The notes below the pieces were generated by a model, which was given only the letters and a program-made list of their open reading frames with translations, was not told the origin of the DNA and made no database searches. Positions 50,952 to 59,761 of a stretch of DNA of 64,000 nucleotides are shown here, piece by piece (within the stretch, counting starts at the first letter, position 1; each line of letters opens with the position of its first letter). The DNA lies in contig JACKER010000007.1 in NCBI GenBank assembly GCA_020632925.1, forward strand, positions 1,038,501-1,102,500, written 5' to 3'. Origin of the DNA: Alphaproteobacteria bacterium. GTDB taxonomy: Bacteria; Myxococcota_A; UBA796; GCA-2862545. The position numbers were made by a program, and so were the translations under genes.

Positions 50952-53900
50952 GTGGTACAACGCGGCGTGGACCGCGTCATGCTCGGCCCCTTCGTGCTGG
51001 ACGCTCGCATCGGACGGGGCGGGATGGCCGAGGTCTGGCGAGCCCACCACGTCGAGGACGACGTGAGCGTGGCGGTGAAGGTGCTGACCGGGGAGCGGGC
51101 CCGCCGACCGAGGTCGGTGCGACAGTTCCGCCAGGAGGCGCGCGCCGTCGCGCGGCTGGACCACCCGCACGTGGTGGGCGTGCACGACGTGGGCGAGGTG
51201 CCCCCCGAGGCCGCCATGGCGCTCCAGGGCTCGCTCGAGGTGGGCGCGCCCTACCTCGTGATGGACCTGCTCCCGGGCGGCTCGCTCTGGCGGTACCGTG
51301 GGCGGCTCGCCTGGCCGGACCTGCGCAACCTGCTCGTCGTGCTCCTCGACGCGCTGGCGCACGCCCACGCGCGAGGCGTCATCCACCGCGACCTCAAGCC
51401 GTCCAACGTCCTGCTCTCGCCCGAGCGCCGGGCGGTGCTCTCGGACTTCGGGCTCGCGCACCTGTCCGAGTCGGACCTGCACCTGCGCGCCGGCACCCCC
51501 GGGTACATGGCGCCCGAGCAGTTCCTCGATCGATGGCGGGACTTCGGACCCTGGACCGATCTGTACGGCTTCGGCTGCCTGGTGTGGACGCTGTGCACCG
51601 GGGTGGCGCCGTTCCGGCGGGAGGGCTGGGAGACGACGCGCGACGCGCACCTGCACGACCCGTTGCCCCCGCTCCGCCCGCTTCAACCCATGCCCGAGGG
51701 GTTCGAGGCCTGGCTGGCGGCGTTGCTCGAGAAGGATCCTTCGCGACGGACGCAGTGCGCCGCGGACGCGGCCTGGTCGCTGGAGCGACTGGAGCCCGAC
51801 GACATCGCGGCGACCGACCTCCAGTCCTTCGTGGAGCCCGACGACTCGCTCGACGCGCGGCAGGAGCCCTCCACGATGAGCTTCGGTCCGCCGCCGCTGC
51901 TCCGCTCCCGGCCCGGCGCGGCCGTCGGACGACGCGACGAGCCCCCTCCTCCTCCGCCGGACTGGCGCGGGCCGCGGTCCCTCCGGCGACTCCACCTGCG
52001 GGGCTCGGGTCTCGGGTTGCTCGGCGCGCGAGCCCTCCCCACCGTCGGCCGCGAGGGGGAGCGCGACGCCCTGTGGAGCGCGCTCGTCGCGGTGCACCGG
52101 CTGCCGCTCGCGCGGGTCGTGACCCTGGAGGGGCCAGCGGGCACGGGGAAGAGCCACCTCGCGCGGTGGCTGGCGCAGCGCGCCCACGAGGTCGGCGCGG
52201 CGCACACGATGATCGCCGAGCACGCGGGTCGGAGCGGGAACGAGGCGGGCCTCGCCGGCATGCTGCGCACCCACTTCGGAACGCTGGGCCTGGACGCTGC
52301 GGCCGTCCGGGAGCGGGTGGCGGAGGTGGCGGCCAGCTACGGCGTGCTCTCCATCCAGGACCAGCGGCTGCTGGCGGGGCTCGCCGTCGAGGAATCCGGC
52401 GCCGTCTCGACGCCGCAGCGCATCGGCGCGCTCTCACGGTACCTGTGCGGGGTGGGCGCCCGCCGACCCGTGGTGCTGGTGCTCGACGACGCGCAGCGGG
52501 CGACCGACGCGCTCCTCTTCGTCCGCTGGCTGCTGCGCCGTCGGGAGTCCGAGCCGACGCCCGCGCTGGTCGTGCTGGTGCTCCAGGACGAGGGGCTCGC
52601 GCGCCATGCCCCCGCGAGGGAGCTGGCGAAGCAGATCTTCGCGTCGGAGGGCGTCGACCGTATCCGTGTGGACCCGCTCTCGGACGACGAGCAACAGCAG
52701 CTGGTGCGCGAGCTCGTGGGCATCGAGGGCGAGCTCGCCCGCCGGATCGCGGCACGCACCGGCGGCAACCCGGCGTTCGCCGTGGCCCTCGTGGAGGACT
52801 GGGTCGCCCGTCACGTGCTGGTGCGGGCCGAGGGCGGGTTCCGCCTGCGCGAGGGCGCGGACGCGGCGCTCCCCGACGACCTGCACGCGCTGTGGGTGGC
52901 GCACCTGGAGCACGCGCTGGAGGGCTTCCCCGAGCCGGTCTGGTGGGCGCTCGAGGTGGCGGCGGTCATGGGTCCGCGCGTCCGGACGACCGAGTGGCAG
53001 CGGATCTGCGTCGGCGCCGGGCCCGAGCCGCGGTGGGAGGCCGTCGAGGCCCTGGTCGCGCGGCGTCTGGCCGCCACCGATCCGCGCGGGTGGCGGTTCG
53101 TCCAGGGGATGGCTCGCGAGAGCCTGATCCGGCGGGCCGAGGAGGGGGGGCGCTTGCTGCGTGCCCACCAGCTCGTGCTCCAGCACCTCGAGCGCCGGGC
53201 GAACGTCGACGACCAGCGCATGGCGCGCCACCTGATGGCGGCGGGTCGGGTCTCGGAGGCCCTCGGGCGCACGATGCACGCGGCGCGGGCGCTGTTCGCC
53301 GCGGGGAACGCGCACGGTGCGCTCGATCTGTGCGATCAGGCGGAGCGGGCGCTGGTGGACGGGGGGGACGAGCTCGCCCGGCGCTGGCGGCCGCCGATCG
53401 GGATCCAGCGGGCGAGGGCGCTGGTGCTCCTCGGGCGGATGGACGAGGCGATGAGCTGCGCAGAGGCGGTGGTGGCCGACCCCGAGGCGACGTCGGTGGA
53501 GGTGGCGGACGCCTCGATCGTGGTCGCGACGCTGGCCATCCTCCGGGGCAAGCTCGAGCAGGCGCGGGATCAGCTGAGCAGCATCGCGCGCCAGTGCGAG
53601 GTCGCCGGGCACGCGCTCCAGCGGGCACGCGCGCTCCGCTCGCTCGGCATCGCGCTGCACCACCTCGGGGACCTCGAAGGCGCGGTGGCTGCTGCCTCCT
53701 CCGCGCGGGACGCCTCCAGCCAGGTGCGCGAGTGGCCCACCTGGGCCGAGGCCACGCTCCAGCTCGCGTCGACGCTCGTGGAGATGGGCCGCTACGAGCA
53801 GGGCATCGCGGTGGCGGACGAGGCGTTGGAGGTCCGCGAGCGCATCCCACACCCGGTGGCGGTCGCCGGCCTGCTCAACCTGCGGGCCGAGGTGGAGCGT

Positions 53901-54383
53901 CGCCACGAGCGCTATGACCGCGCGGTCCCGCTCTACGAGGAGGCGCTGGACATCCTCGACCGCATGGGGAGCCTCGAGGCCGTGCTGCCGCGGCTGAACC
54001 TCGCTGCGGTCCACGTCGTCAACGGCCGCTTCGGCGAGGCCTGGCGCCTGGCGGAGCGTTGCCGACGCGAGTCGACGCTGCAGGGGCGGCCGCCGCTCGA
54101 CCTCGCGGTGCGCATCGTGCTGCTGGTGGCGGCGATCGGGCTCGCGGACCGCGCGGGCTGGGAGCAGCAGGTGGTACGGATCGTGGAGATGAGCCGGTCC
54201 GGGGTGACGACCGAGTCCGATGCGTACCTGTTGCTCGGGCTCGCCATCCGGATGTTGCGGGCGCGCCAGGAGCACCTCCCAGCGGACGCGCTCACCGAGG
54301 TCGTCGCGCGGTGGGCGGCCGGTCGGGGTCGCGTCCCGACGGATCCCGCGCTGGCCGAGCTCCTGGCGGAGGCCCGGCGCTGA
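50952..54383 (+). CDS. Ser/Thr kinase-AAA ATPase-TPR signalling protein
   Basis: 1143 aa from GTG 50952 (GTG 50967 and ATG 50979 are alternatives; ATG 50979 is right at the kinase fold). Kinase (about 10-275): IGRGGMAEVWRA, VAVKVL, HRDLKPSN, DFGLAHL, GTPGYMAPEQ. AAA/NACHT-like ATPase (about 370-700): Walker A GPAGTGKSHLARW, Walker B VLVLDDAQRATD. C-terminal TPR-type helices (about 780-1140). Same order as PknK-like kinases of Myxococcota and Actinobacteria, but without a DNA-binding domain. Probably couples phosphorylation with ATP-driven assembly. No membrane helix. Confidence 0.9.
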   Translation: MVQRGVDRVMLGPFVLDARIGRGGMAEVWRAHHVEDDVSVAVKVLTGERARRPRSVRQFRQEARAVARLDHPHVVGVHDVGEVPPEAAMALQGSLEVGAPYLVMDLLPGGSLWRYRGRLAWPDLRNLLVVLLDALAHAHARGVIHRDLKPSNVLLSPERRAVLSDFGLAHLSESDLHLRAGTPGYMAPEQFLDRWRDFGPWTDLYGFGCLVWTLCTGVAPFRREGWETTRDAHLHDPLPPLRPLQPMPEGFEAWLAALLEKDPSRRTQCAADAAWSLERLEPDDIAATDLQSFVEPDDSLDARQEPSTMSFGPPPLLRSRPGAAVGRRDEPPPPPPDWRGPRSLRRLHLRGSGLGLLGARALPTVGREGERDALWSALVAVHRLPLARVVTLEGPAGTGKSHLARWLAQRAHEVGAAHTMIAEHAGRSGNEAGLAGMLRTHFGTLGLDAAAVRERVAEVAASYGVLSIQDQRLLAGLAVEESGAVSTPQRIGALSRYLCGVGARRPVVLVLDDAQRATDALLFVRWLLRRRESEPTPALVVLVLQDEGLARHAPARELAKQIFASEGVDRIRVDPLSDDEQQQLVRELVGIEGELARRIAARTGGNPAFAVALVEDWVARHVLVRAEGGFRLREGADAALPDDLHALWVAHLEHALEGFPEPVWWALEVAAVMGPRVRTTEWQRICVGAGPEPRWEAVEALVARRLAATDPRGWRFVQGMARESLIRRAEEGGRLLRAHQLVLQHLERRANVDDQRMARHLMAAGRVSEALGRTMHAARALFAAGNAHGALDLCDQAERALVDGGDELARRWRPPIGIQRARALVLLGRMDEAMSCAEAVVADPEATSVEVADASIVVATLAILRGKLEQARDQLSSIARQCEVAGHALQRARALRSLGIALHHLGDLEGAVAAASSARDASSQVREWPTWAEATLQLASTLVEMGRYEQGIAVADEALEVRERIPHPVAVAGLLNLRAEVERRHERYDRAVPLYEEALDILDRMGSLEAVLPRLNLAAVHVVNGRFGEAWRLAERCRRESTLQGRPPLDLAVRIVLLVAAIGLADRAGWEQQVVRIVEMSRSGVTTESDAYLLLGLAIRMLRARQEHLPADALTEVVARWAAGRGRVPTDPALAELLAEARR

Positions 54384-54387
54384 TCGC

Positions 54388-54633
54388 TCAGTGCGTGGTG
54401 TGGGGACCGCAGCAACCGTCGGGCAGCGGGACCGGATCGTGGCCACCCGGGAACATGGGCTGGCAACGCAGGATCCGCTTGGCGCCCAGCCACACCCCAT
54501 AGACACCCCACACCTCGATGGCCTGGATGGTGTACAGGGAGCAGGAGGGGGTGTACCTGCAGGCCGGTGGCAGGAGCGGCGACAGGAACGCGCGGTAGAA
54601 CCGGATGGGCGCGATGAGCAGCCAGCGAACCAT
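54388..54633 (-). CDS. yidD: YidD membrane protein insertion efficiency factor
   Basis: 81 aa from ATG 54633. Hallmark sequence IRFYRAFLSPLLPPACRYTP, then SCSLYTIQAIEVWG and RILRCQPMFPGGHDPVP. It helps insertion of membrane proteins by YidC. It is not near rpmH/rnpA/yidC here, which is a departure from the usual context; it lies between a kinase gene and a sirtuin gene. The C-terminus is CCGPHTTH. Confidence 0.94.
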   Translation of the reverse strand: MVRWLLIAPIRFYRAFLSPLLPPACRYTPSCSLYTIQAIEVWGVYGVWLGAKRILRCQPMFPGGHDPVPLPDGCCGPHTTH

Positions 54634-54658
54634 GCAGCGAGCGTAACCCGGAGGAGCG

Positions 54659-55474
54659 ATGGCGGAGCCGAGCGAGCTGATGCGGGGCTTCGTGCCCACC
54701 CCGGAGCATCCGCTGGTCGTGGTGACGGGGGCGGGCTTCTCGGCCCCGTCGGGCATCCCCACGTTCCGCGGAGCCGAGGGCTACTGGACGGTCGGCAGCC
54801 GCCAGTACCATCCGCAGGAGATGGCGACCCACGAGGCCTGGACGGCGATGCCGCGCGAGGTGTGGCGGTGGTACCTCTACCGCCGCGGCGTCTGCCGGCG
54901 GGCCGAGCCCAACGAGGCGCACCGGATGCTCGCTCGGCTCGAGCAGCGCCATGGGGACGGCCTGCGCATCGTGACCCAGAACGTCGACGGGTTGCACCTG
55001 CGCGCGGGGAACACGCTCGAGCGGATGGCGCTGGTGCACGGCGACATCGATCTCATGCGCGACACCGTGACCGACGAGATCGTGCCCATGCCCCCCGAAG
55101 CGGTCCTGCCCGACCGTGAGGCGCCGCTGACCGACGAGATCTGGGCCTCGCTCGTCCACCCGCGGACGGGCAACCGGTGCCGCCCCCACATCCTGTGGTT
55201 CGACGAGTTCTACGAGGAGCACCTGTATCGCTCGGACACCGCCATCCGCTGGGGTCGACGGGCCGGGGCCGTCGTGGTGATCGGGACGAGCGGCGCGGCG
55301 CGCATGCCGTGGCTCGTGGCGCAGGGCGCGATGGCGGCCGGGTGCCCGCTCATCGACGTGAACCCGGAGGACAACCCGTTCCGCGAGCTCGCCGCGCGCT
55401 ACCTCCGTGGTGGCTGGCTCGCCGAGGGCGCCGTCGAGGGGCTCGCCTCGCTCGCGGGTGGGCTCCTCTGCTAG
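54659..55474 (+). CDS. Sir2-family NAD-dependent deacylase without zinc cysteines
   Basis: 271 aa; ATG 54659 after GGAGGAG. NAD motifs GAGFSAPSGIPTFRG (about 25) and TQNVDGLHLRAGN (about 106), catalytic His in LVHGDID (about 125), and CRPHILWFDEFYEE, VIGTSG, VNPEDNPF in the right order. The two CxxC pairs that bind structural zinc are absent: the segment after HGDID is acidic and has no Cys. It likely removes acyl groups from lysines, but structural stability must come from elsewhere. Divergent from yidD. Confidence 0.88.
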   Translation: MAEPSELMRGFVPTPEHPLVVVTGAGFSAPSGIPTFRGAEGYWTVGSRQYHPQEMATHEAWTAMPREVWRWYLYRRGVCRRAEPNEAHRMLARLEQRHGDGLRIVTQNVDGLHLRAGNTLERMALVHGDIDLMRDTVTDEIVPMPPEAVLPDREAPLTDEIWASLVHPRTGNRCRPHILWFDEFYEEHLYRSDTAIRWGRRAGAVVVIGTSGAARMPWLVAQGAMAAGCPLIDVNPEDNPFRELAARYLRGGWLAEGAVEGLASLAGGLLC

Positions 55475-55497
55475 GGTCCGGCCTCCATGGAGGTCGG

Positions 55498-56430
55498 ATG
55501 TCCGTCGTCACGTCGCTCGAAGCCCTGCCCACCTCGGGTCTCACCGTCACCGTCCTGCAGCAGCTCGACCGCTTCGTGCCGGGTGCATGGACCAACGTGA
55601 CGCGCTTCGACGACGTCGTCCGAGACGTGCTCGGCGAGGACGCGAGCCCGGGCATGATCGCGGCGGTGCGGCAGAAGGCGCTCGCGCTCGAGGCGGCCAA
55701 CGCGAGCCGTTGGCAGCACGCCGTCACCGTCTACTCGCTCGTGGACACCGTGGACACGGTGGCGGCCGGCGCCGCGGTCGCGAGCAAGGTCGGCTCGATG
55801 TTCGGCAGCTTGTCCTTCCTCGAGAAGTTCACCCCCAAGCCAGAGACCACGCAGGCGGTCGACGCGGGCCTGAAGCTCGTCGCCGAGCTCGTGGCCTTCG
55901 GCCTGGTCAACGGGGTCCCGTCCATGAGCGTCGACGGGGTGGCACGGTTCACTGGCGCGCTCGCCGACTACGCCCGCTACGACCTGATCCGCATCGCTGC
56001 CTGGGTCGTGTTCGACGGGGTCGTGCCGCTGGGTCCGGACTTCGTGGGGAAGCTGGTGGGGACGTGGAAGGGGCTGGCGAACGACCAGCTGGTGTCGAAC
56101 GCCGCGTTCAAGCAGCTCTCCGACAAGCTCCCGGGCAACAGCGCGGACGAGAAGAAGGCGTTCGTCGTGCACGCCATCGACCAGACCGGCGACTGGGTCG
56201 GCCGCTTCATCCAGGAGAAGGGCATCACCCAGCAGGGCGTGCTGAAGAACCTGGAGGGCGCGATGGGCGTGGCGGCCGGGGGCATGGACTACGTCGCCGC
56301 CGCGGTCGACGCCTCCACCGCGTACTTCTCCCACACGGGGACCCAGACCGTCGCGCGCGCCCTGGCCCGCCAGGGGCTCGAGCAGCTCAAGCAGGACGCC
56401 TGGAAGGAGTACCTCGCCCGCCACCGCTGA
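55498..56430 (+). CDS. Hypothetical helical protein
   Basis: 310 aa; ATG 55498 after GGAGGTCGG, 23 bp downstream of the sirtuin stop, so probably co-transcribed. Mainly helical, with Ala/Val-rich segments (TVDTVAAGAAVASKVGSMF, GLKLVAELVAFGLVNGV, LIRIAAWVVFDGVV) that are amphipathic rather than clearly membrane-spanning. No signal peptide, no Cys. No family recognised; may be a lineage-specific protein working with the sirtuin. Confidence 0.7.
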   Translation: MSVVTSLEALPTSGLTVTVLQQLDRFVPGAWTNVTRFDDVVRDVLGEDASPGMIAAVRQKALALEAANASRWQHAVTVYSLVDTVDTVAAGAAVASKVGSMFGSLSFLEKFTPKPETTQAVDAGLKLVAELVAFGLVNGVPSMSVDGVARFTGALADYARYDLIRIAAWVVFDGVVPLGPDFVGKLVGTWKGLANDQLVSNAAFKQLSDKLPGNSADEKKAFVVHAIDQTGDWVGRFIQEKGITQQGVLKNLEGAMGVAAGGMDYVAAAVDASTAYFSHTGTQTVARALARQGLEQLKQDAWKEYLARHR

Positions 56431-56442
56431 CGGGACGAGGGG

Positions 56443-58608
56443 TCAGGGGCCCGAGTAGTAGGTCGCGCCGCCCGACGCGTAGTGGAAGAGCGCGGGGCCT
56501 ACGCCTTCGGACATCATGAGGTCCGGCAGGCCGTCGCCGTCGAGGTCTCCGCCATCCACGATGTGGGTGTTGCCCAGCGAGTGGATGGTGGGGTTGTACT
56601 GACCGGCGTCGATGCTGGCCCAGGCGTCGTCCTCGAGGAACAGCTGCCCGCCGCCTGCGAGGGTCGCGTCGTCGAGCACCCACACCGAGCCACCGTTCTG
56701 GGTCTCGGGGCAGCCGATGACCAACGCGTTGCTCTCCTCCCCCAGCAGATCGGGGAGCACCGCCACCATCTCGCCGCAGGAGGAGTGCTCCCAGTTGTCC
56801 GTCCTGGAGCGGATCGTGGTGGAAGCGATGGCGAGGATCCCGACCTCGGCCGGATCGAGCGCGGGATCGAACACCACGGCGATGGAGCCGCTGCGGGAAC
56901 CCGTGCCGTCCGGGGCGGTGAACACGAGGTCGGGGAGCCCGCTGCGGTCCAGATCGGCCCACACCGACCGCGGGAAGGCGTCGTTGTTCACGTTCCCGGC
57001 GGATGGGGAGGTCGCGTTGAACAGGGTGATGTCGGTGGTCACGGCCCCGTCGCGGAGGAGGGGACCCGACAGGACGCGCACCTCGGTGCCGTCGTTGGCT
57101 CCCATCGTCATGAGGCTGAGCGCCGGCGTACCGGCACCGTCGATGTCCGGCACGTACGAGGCGTCGACGCCGAGCTGATCGTCGAACGGGTAGTACGTCG
57201 GCGGTTGGGGCTCGCTGATCCGCTGGACCGACGCGTGGCCGAAGGTCACCGACGCTCCGGTCGCGAACGACAGGCCGCCACCCTCGATGACGTAGACGGT
57301 GTCGTGCTGGCCCGCGATGGCGTCCGCGTCGGGGGCGGTGACGACCAGATCGTCCCGACCGTCGGGGAGGCCGCCCGGTCCCGTGAGGTCACCGGCGATG
57401 ATGTCGTACCCCTTGAGCTCCCAGCTCGCCTCGGGCGCCGAGAAGTGGATCCGGCCGGCGGTGACGTTGCCCTCGACCGTCGTGGAGACCGGCAGGCGGC
57501 TCCCGCCCTGGAGGAACCACAGGAGCAGCTCCTCGCCACTGAACGGATCGAAGTCCAGGAAGGCGAGGTCGTCCTGCCCGTTGCCGTCGTAGTCCAGGAA
57601 GACCCCGCGCGTCCAGCCGTGCTGCCCCATGCCGGTGGACACGTCGACGCCGCTCTGGGTGGTCCAGCTCTCCACCGGGACCCCGGCCTCACCATAGAGC
57701 AGCAGCCCGAAGTCCGGCAATGTGGGGATCTGGACCTGCTGCATCCCCACGAACACGTCGTCGACGCCGTCACCGTCGAAGTCGCCATCGCGGGTCGGGA
57801 AGCGGGGGGTGAGGCCGTAGGGGTCGCCGAGGTCGACCGTGACGGGAGGGACGCCGACCCCACGCAGGTTGCAGACGGCGACGGCCGCCGAGCAGTCCTC
57901 GTCGTCGGTCGTGTAGCAGAGGTCGTGGTCGAGCGGCAGGCTGTCGTCGTTCGGGAAGCAGTCACCGCCGAACACGGCGTACCCGGTGGTGTCGCAGCCC
58001 GGCAGCTCGATCGGATCCCCTTCGCCGTACCCGTCGCCGTCGGCGTCCACCCAGCCCAGCTGGTGGTCACGGATGGTGGCGTCGCTGTCGTCGCAGTCCC
58101 CCGTGTCCAGGGACTCCTGGTCGCCGGCCACACAGTCGTAGGCGTCGCGGAGGTAGGCGTCGCCCAGTCCGTCCCGATCGAGGTCCTCGTAGATCCGCAC
58201 CGAGTCCTCGACGCTGTCATCGGCGTCGTCGCAGTCGCCGTCGTTGGTGGCCGTCCCCGCGGGCACCTCGCAACCCTGCTGCTCCGTGGCCTGTCCCGAG
58301 CCGAAGCCGTCGCCGTCGAGGTCGGGCCAGGTGGTGACGTGATCCCCGACGCCGGCGTCGGTGTCGTCGCAGTCGTCGTCGTTGGCGGCCGAGCCCGCGG
58401 GCACCTGGCAGTCGTCCACGGTCGTGGGCTCACCCGCCCCGAAGCCGTCCCCGTCGGTGTCCGGCCACACCACCAGCTTCGTGATCGAGCCGTCGGCAGG
58501 GTCGCAGTCGTTGGCCCCGACCACCCCGTCGCCGTCGGGGTCCGCCGGGAACTCGGTGAGCGCGCAGCCCGAGAGCGACACGGCGAGGAGCCACAGCGAC
58601 GTTCTCAC
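56443..58608 (-). CDS. Lipoprotein with MopE-type and FG-GAP repeats
   Basis: 721 aa from GTG 58608 (GGGAGG upstream; GTGA overlap with upstream stop). Lipobox LLAVSLSGC. N-terminal half (about 20-240) has Asp-rich metal-binding repeats (DPDGDGVVGANDCDPADG, DTDGDGFGAGEP, DLDGDGFGSGQ). The C-terminal half is a FG-GAP/integrin-alpha-like propeller (DGDFDGDGVDDVFVG, DYDGNGQDDLAFLDF, GDLDGDGLPDLMMSE) that should bind Ca. Likely a surface adhesin. Last gene of the kinase operon. Confidence 0.88.
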   Translation of the reverse strand: MRTSLWLLAVSLSGCALTEFPADPDGDGVVGANDCDPADGSITKLVVWPDTDGDGFGAGEPTTVDDCQVPAGSAANDDDCDDTDAGVGDHVTTWPDLDGDGFGSGQATEQQGCEVPAGTATNDGDCDDADDSVEDSVRIYEDLDRDGLGDAYLRDAYDCVAGDQESLDTGDCDDSDATIRDHQLGWVDADGDGYGEGDPIELPGCDTTGYAVFGGDCFPNDDSLPLDHDLCYTTDDEDCSAAVAVCNLRGVGVPPVTVDLGDPYGLTPRFPTRDGDFDGDGVDDVFVGMQQVQIPTLPDFGLLLYGEAGVPVESWTTQSGVDVSTGMGQHGWTRGVFLDYDGNGQDDLAFLDFDPFSGEELLLWFLQGGSRLPVSTTVEGNVTAGRIHFSAPEASWELKGYDIIAGDLTGPGGLPDGRDDLVVTAPDADAIAGQHDTVYVIEGGGLSFATGASVTFGHASVQRISEPQPPTYYPFDDQLGVDASYVPDIDGAGTPALSLMTMGANDGTEVRVLSGPLLRDGAVTTDITLFNATSPSAGNVNNDAFPRSVWADLDRSGLPDLVFTAPDGTGSRSGSIAVVFDPALDPAEVGILAIASTTIRSRTDNWEHSSCGEMVAVLPDLLGEESNALVIGCPETQNGGSVWVLDDATLAGGGQLFLEDDAWASIDAGQYNPTIHSLGNTHIVDGGDLDGDGLPDLMMSEGVGPALFHYASGGATYYSGP

Positions 58609-59729
58609 CGACCACCTCCCGGAGTGACGACAGGGCCGTGGAGCAGGCCGAACCCGAGCATCCCGGCGCCCCCCACCAGCACCAGCCCGCTCGGGATCAG
58701 CGCCATCGTGGCGAGCCGGTACCCGCCGCGAGCGGCGTCGTAGTCGGCCCGGGCCTGATCGAAGGCCGCCGTGCCCGAGCTCTGGAACGCGGCGTCGACC
58801 GCCGCCTCCGCGTTGCCGTGCGTGAGGACCGCCAGGGCCCCGAACCCGACCGTCGCGCCGACGCCGACCACGGTCGTCACTGCGCCCACCGGGACCAGCG
58901 GGTGGGTGCGGACACGCTCGAGCGGCAGCCAGTCGGTGCGGCCCGCCGACGCGGCCCACACGCCGCTGTCCGTGGCCACGAACACACGTCGCCCCGCCCC
59001 GAACGCGTCGGCCATCAGCGCGGTCGCGGCCGCTCGCCCCGCCTCGTCGCCAGCGCTCCCGAGCAGGTCCGCGGGCGTGGCCGAGGGCACGACGAAGACG
59101 GCGTCCGCGTCGACGAGCAGGGCGCCGTCGAACGAACCCACCTGGACCGGATGCCAGCCGGGGACCAGCGAGACCTGGCCCTGGACGGTCTGTCCGTCGA
59201 CCGTGACCCCGTCGTGCACCACGCGGACGATCACCGGGGGCAGCGGAGCCGCCTCGTCGAACGCCGGTCGCAGGTCGGACGGCCACTCCTCCGACCAGGC
59301 GAGCTCGGGATCGAGCCCCCGCGCGCGGGACACGCTGAGCTCCGGCTCCACGCCCGCCAGGGCGCGATCGACCCAGTAGCGGACGAGCAGGGGACGGTCG
59401 AAGGGCGGTGGGCAGGAGGCCACGTCGGCCACCCGGTCGAGCTCCTTCCGCGCCCGATCCGTCTCGTCGTACGTCAGCGCGGCCTCGGCGCCGTCGAGCG
59501 CCAGCTGCAGCTGCTCGCGCGTCACCGGCTTCGCGGCACACGACAGGACCTCGCCCGATCCGACCATGGTCGCGGGCCGCGCCCGGAGCGCTGCGACGGC
59601 GACCGCGTCGATCTCCTCGGGGCTGAGCCGCGCCGCGCGGGCGACCCGATCGACGGCCGCGCCCGCATCTCCCTCGTGGACCATGGGCTCGCCCGCCAGC
59701 GCCGCCGGTCCGAACCACCACACCATCAC
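58605..59729 (-). CDS. Exported protein with PEGA-like domain and membrane helices
   Basis: 374 aa from GTG 59729 (GGGAG seven bases before; ATG 59726 is also possible). Signal VMVWWFGPAALAGE. The N-terminal domain is helical (LSPEEIDAVAVAALRARP), a middle beta domain resembles PEGA repeats (VTVDGQTVQGQVSLVPGWHP), and two Gly-rich hydrophobic helices lie near the C-terminus (VGAVTTVVGVGATVGFGALAV, ALIPSGLVLVGGAGMLGFG). Sits between a Ser/Thr kinase with PEGA-like tail and a MopE/FG-GAP lipoprotein; probably an envelope partner of that kinase. Confidence 0.76.
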   Translation of the reverse strand: MMVWWFGPAALAGEPMVHEGDAGAAVDRVARAARLSPEEIDAVAVAALRARPATMVGSGEVLSCAAKPVTREQLQLALDGAEAALTYDETDRARKELDRVADVASCPPPFDRPLLVRYWVDRALAGVEPELSVSRARGLDPELAWSEEWPSDLRPAFDEAAPLPPVIVRVVHDGVTVDGQTVQGQVSLVPGWHPVQVGSFDGALLVDADAVFVVPSATPADLLGSAGDEAGRAAATALMADAFGAGRRVFVATDSGVWAASAGRTDWLPLERVRTHPLVPVGAVTTVVGVGATVGFGALAVLTHGNAEAAVDAAFQSSGTAAFDQARADYDAARGGYRLATMALIPSGLVLVGGAGMLGFGLLHGPVVTPGGGR

Positions 59730-59761
59730 GCGTCCGCTCCCGCTCCGTGCCTGTCGGGAGT

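Noticed and set aside
54388..54762. Longer yidD start at 54762.
   Set aside because: It would extend over the sirtuin start on the opposite strand and adds residues not found in YidD proteins.
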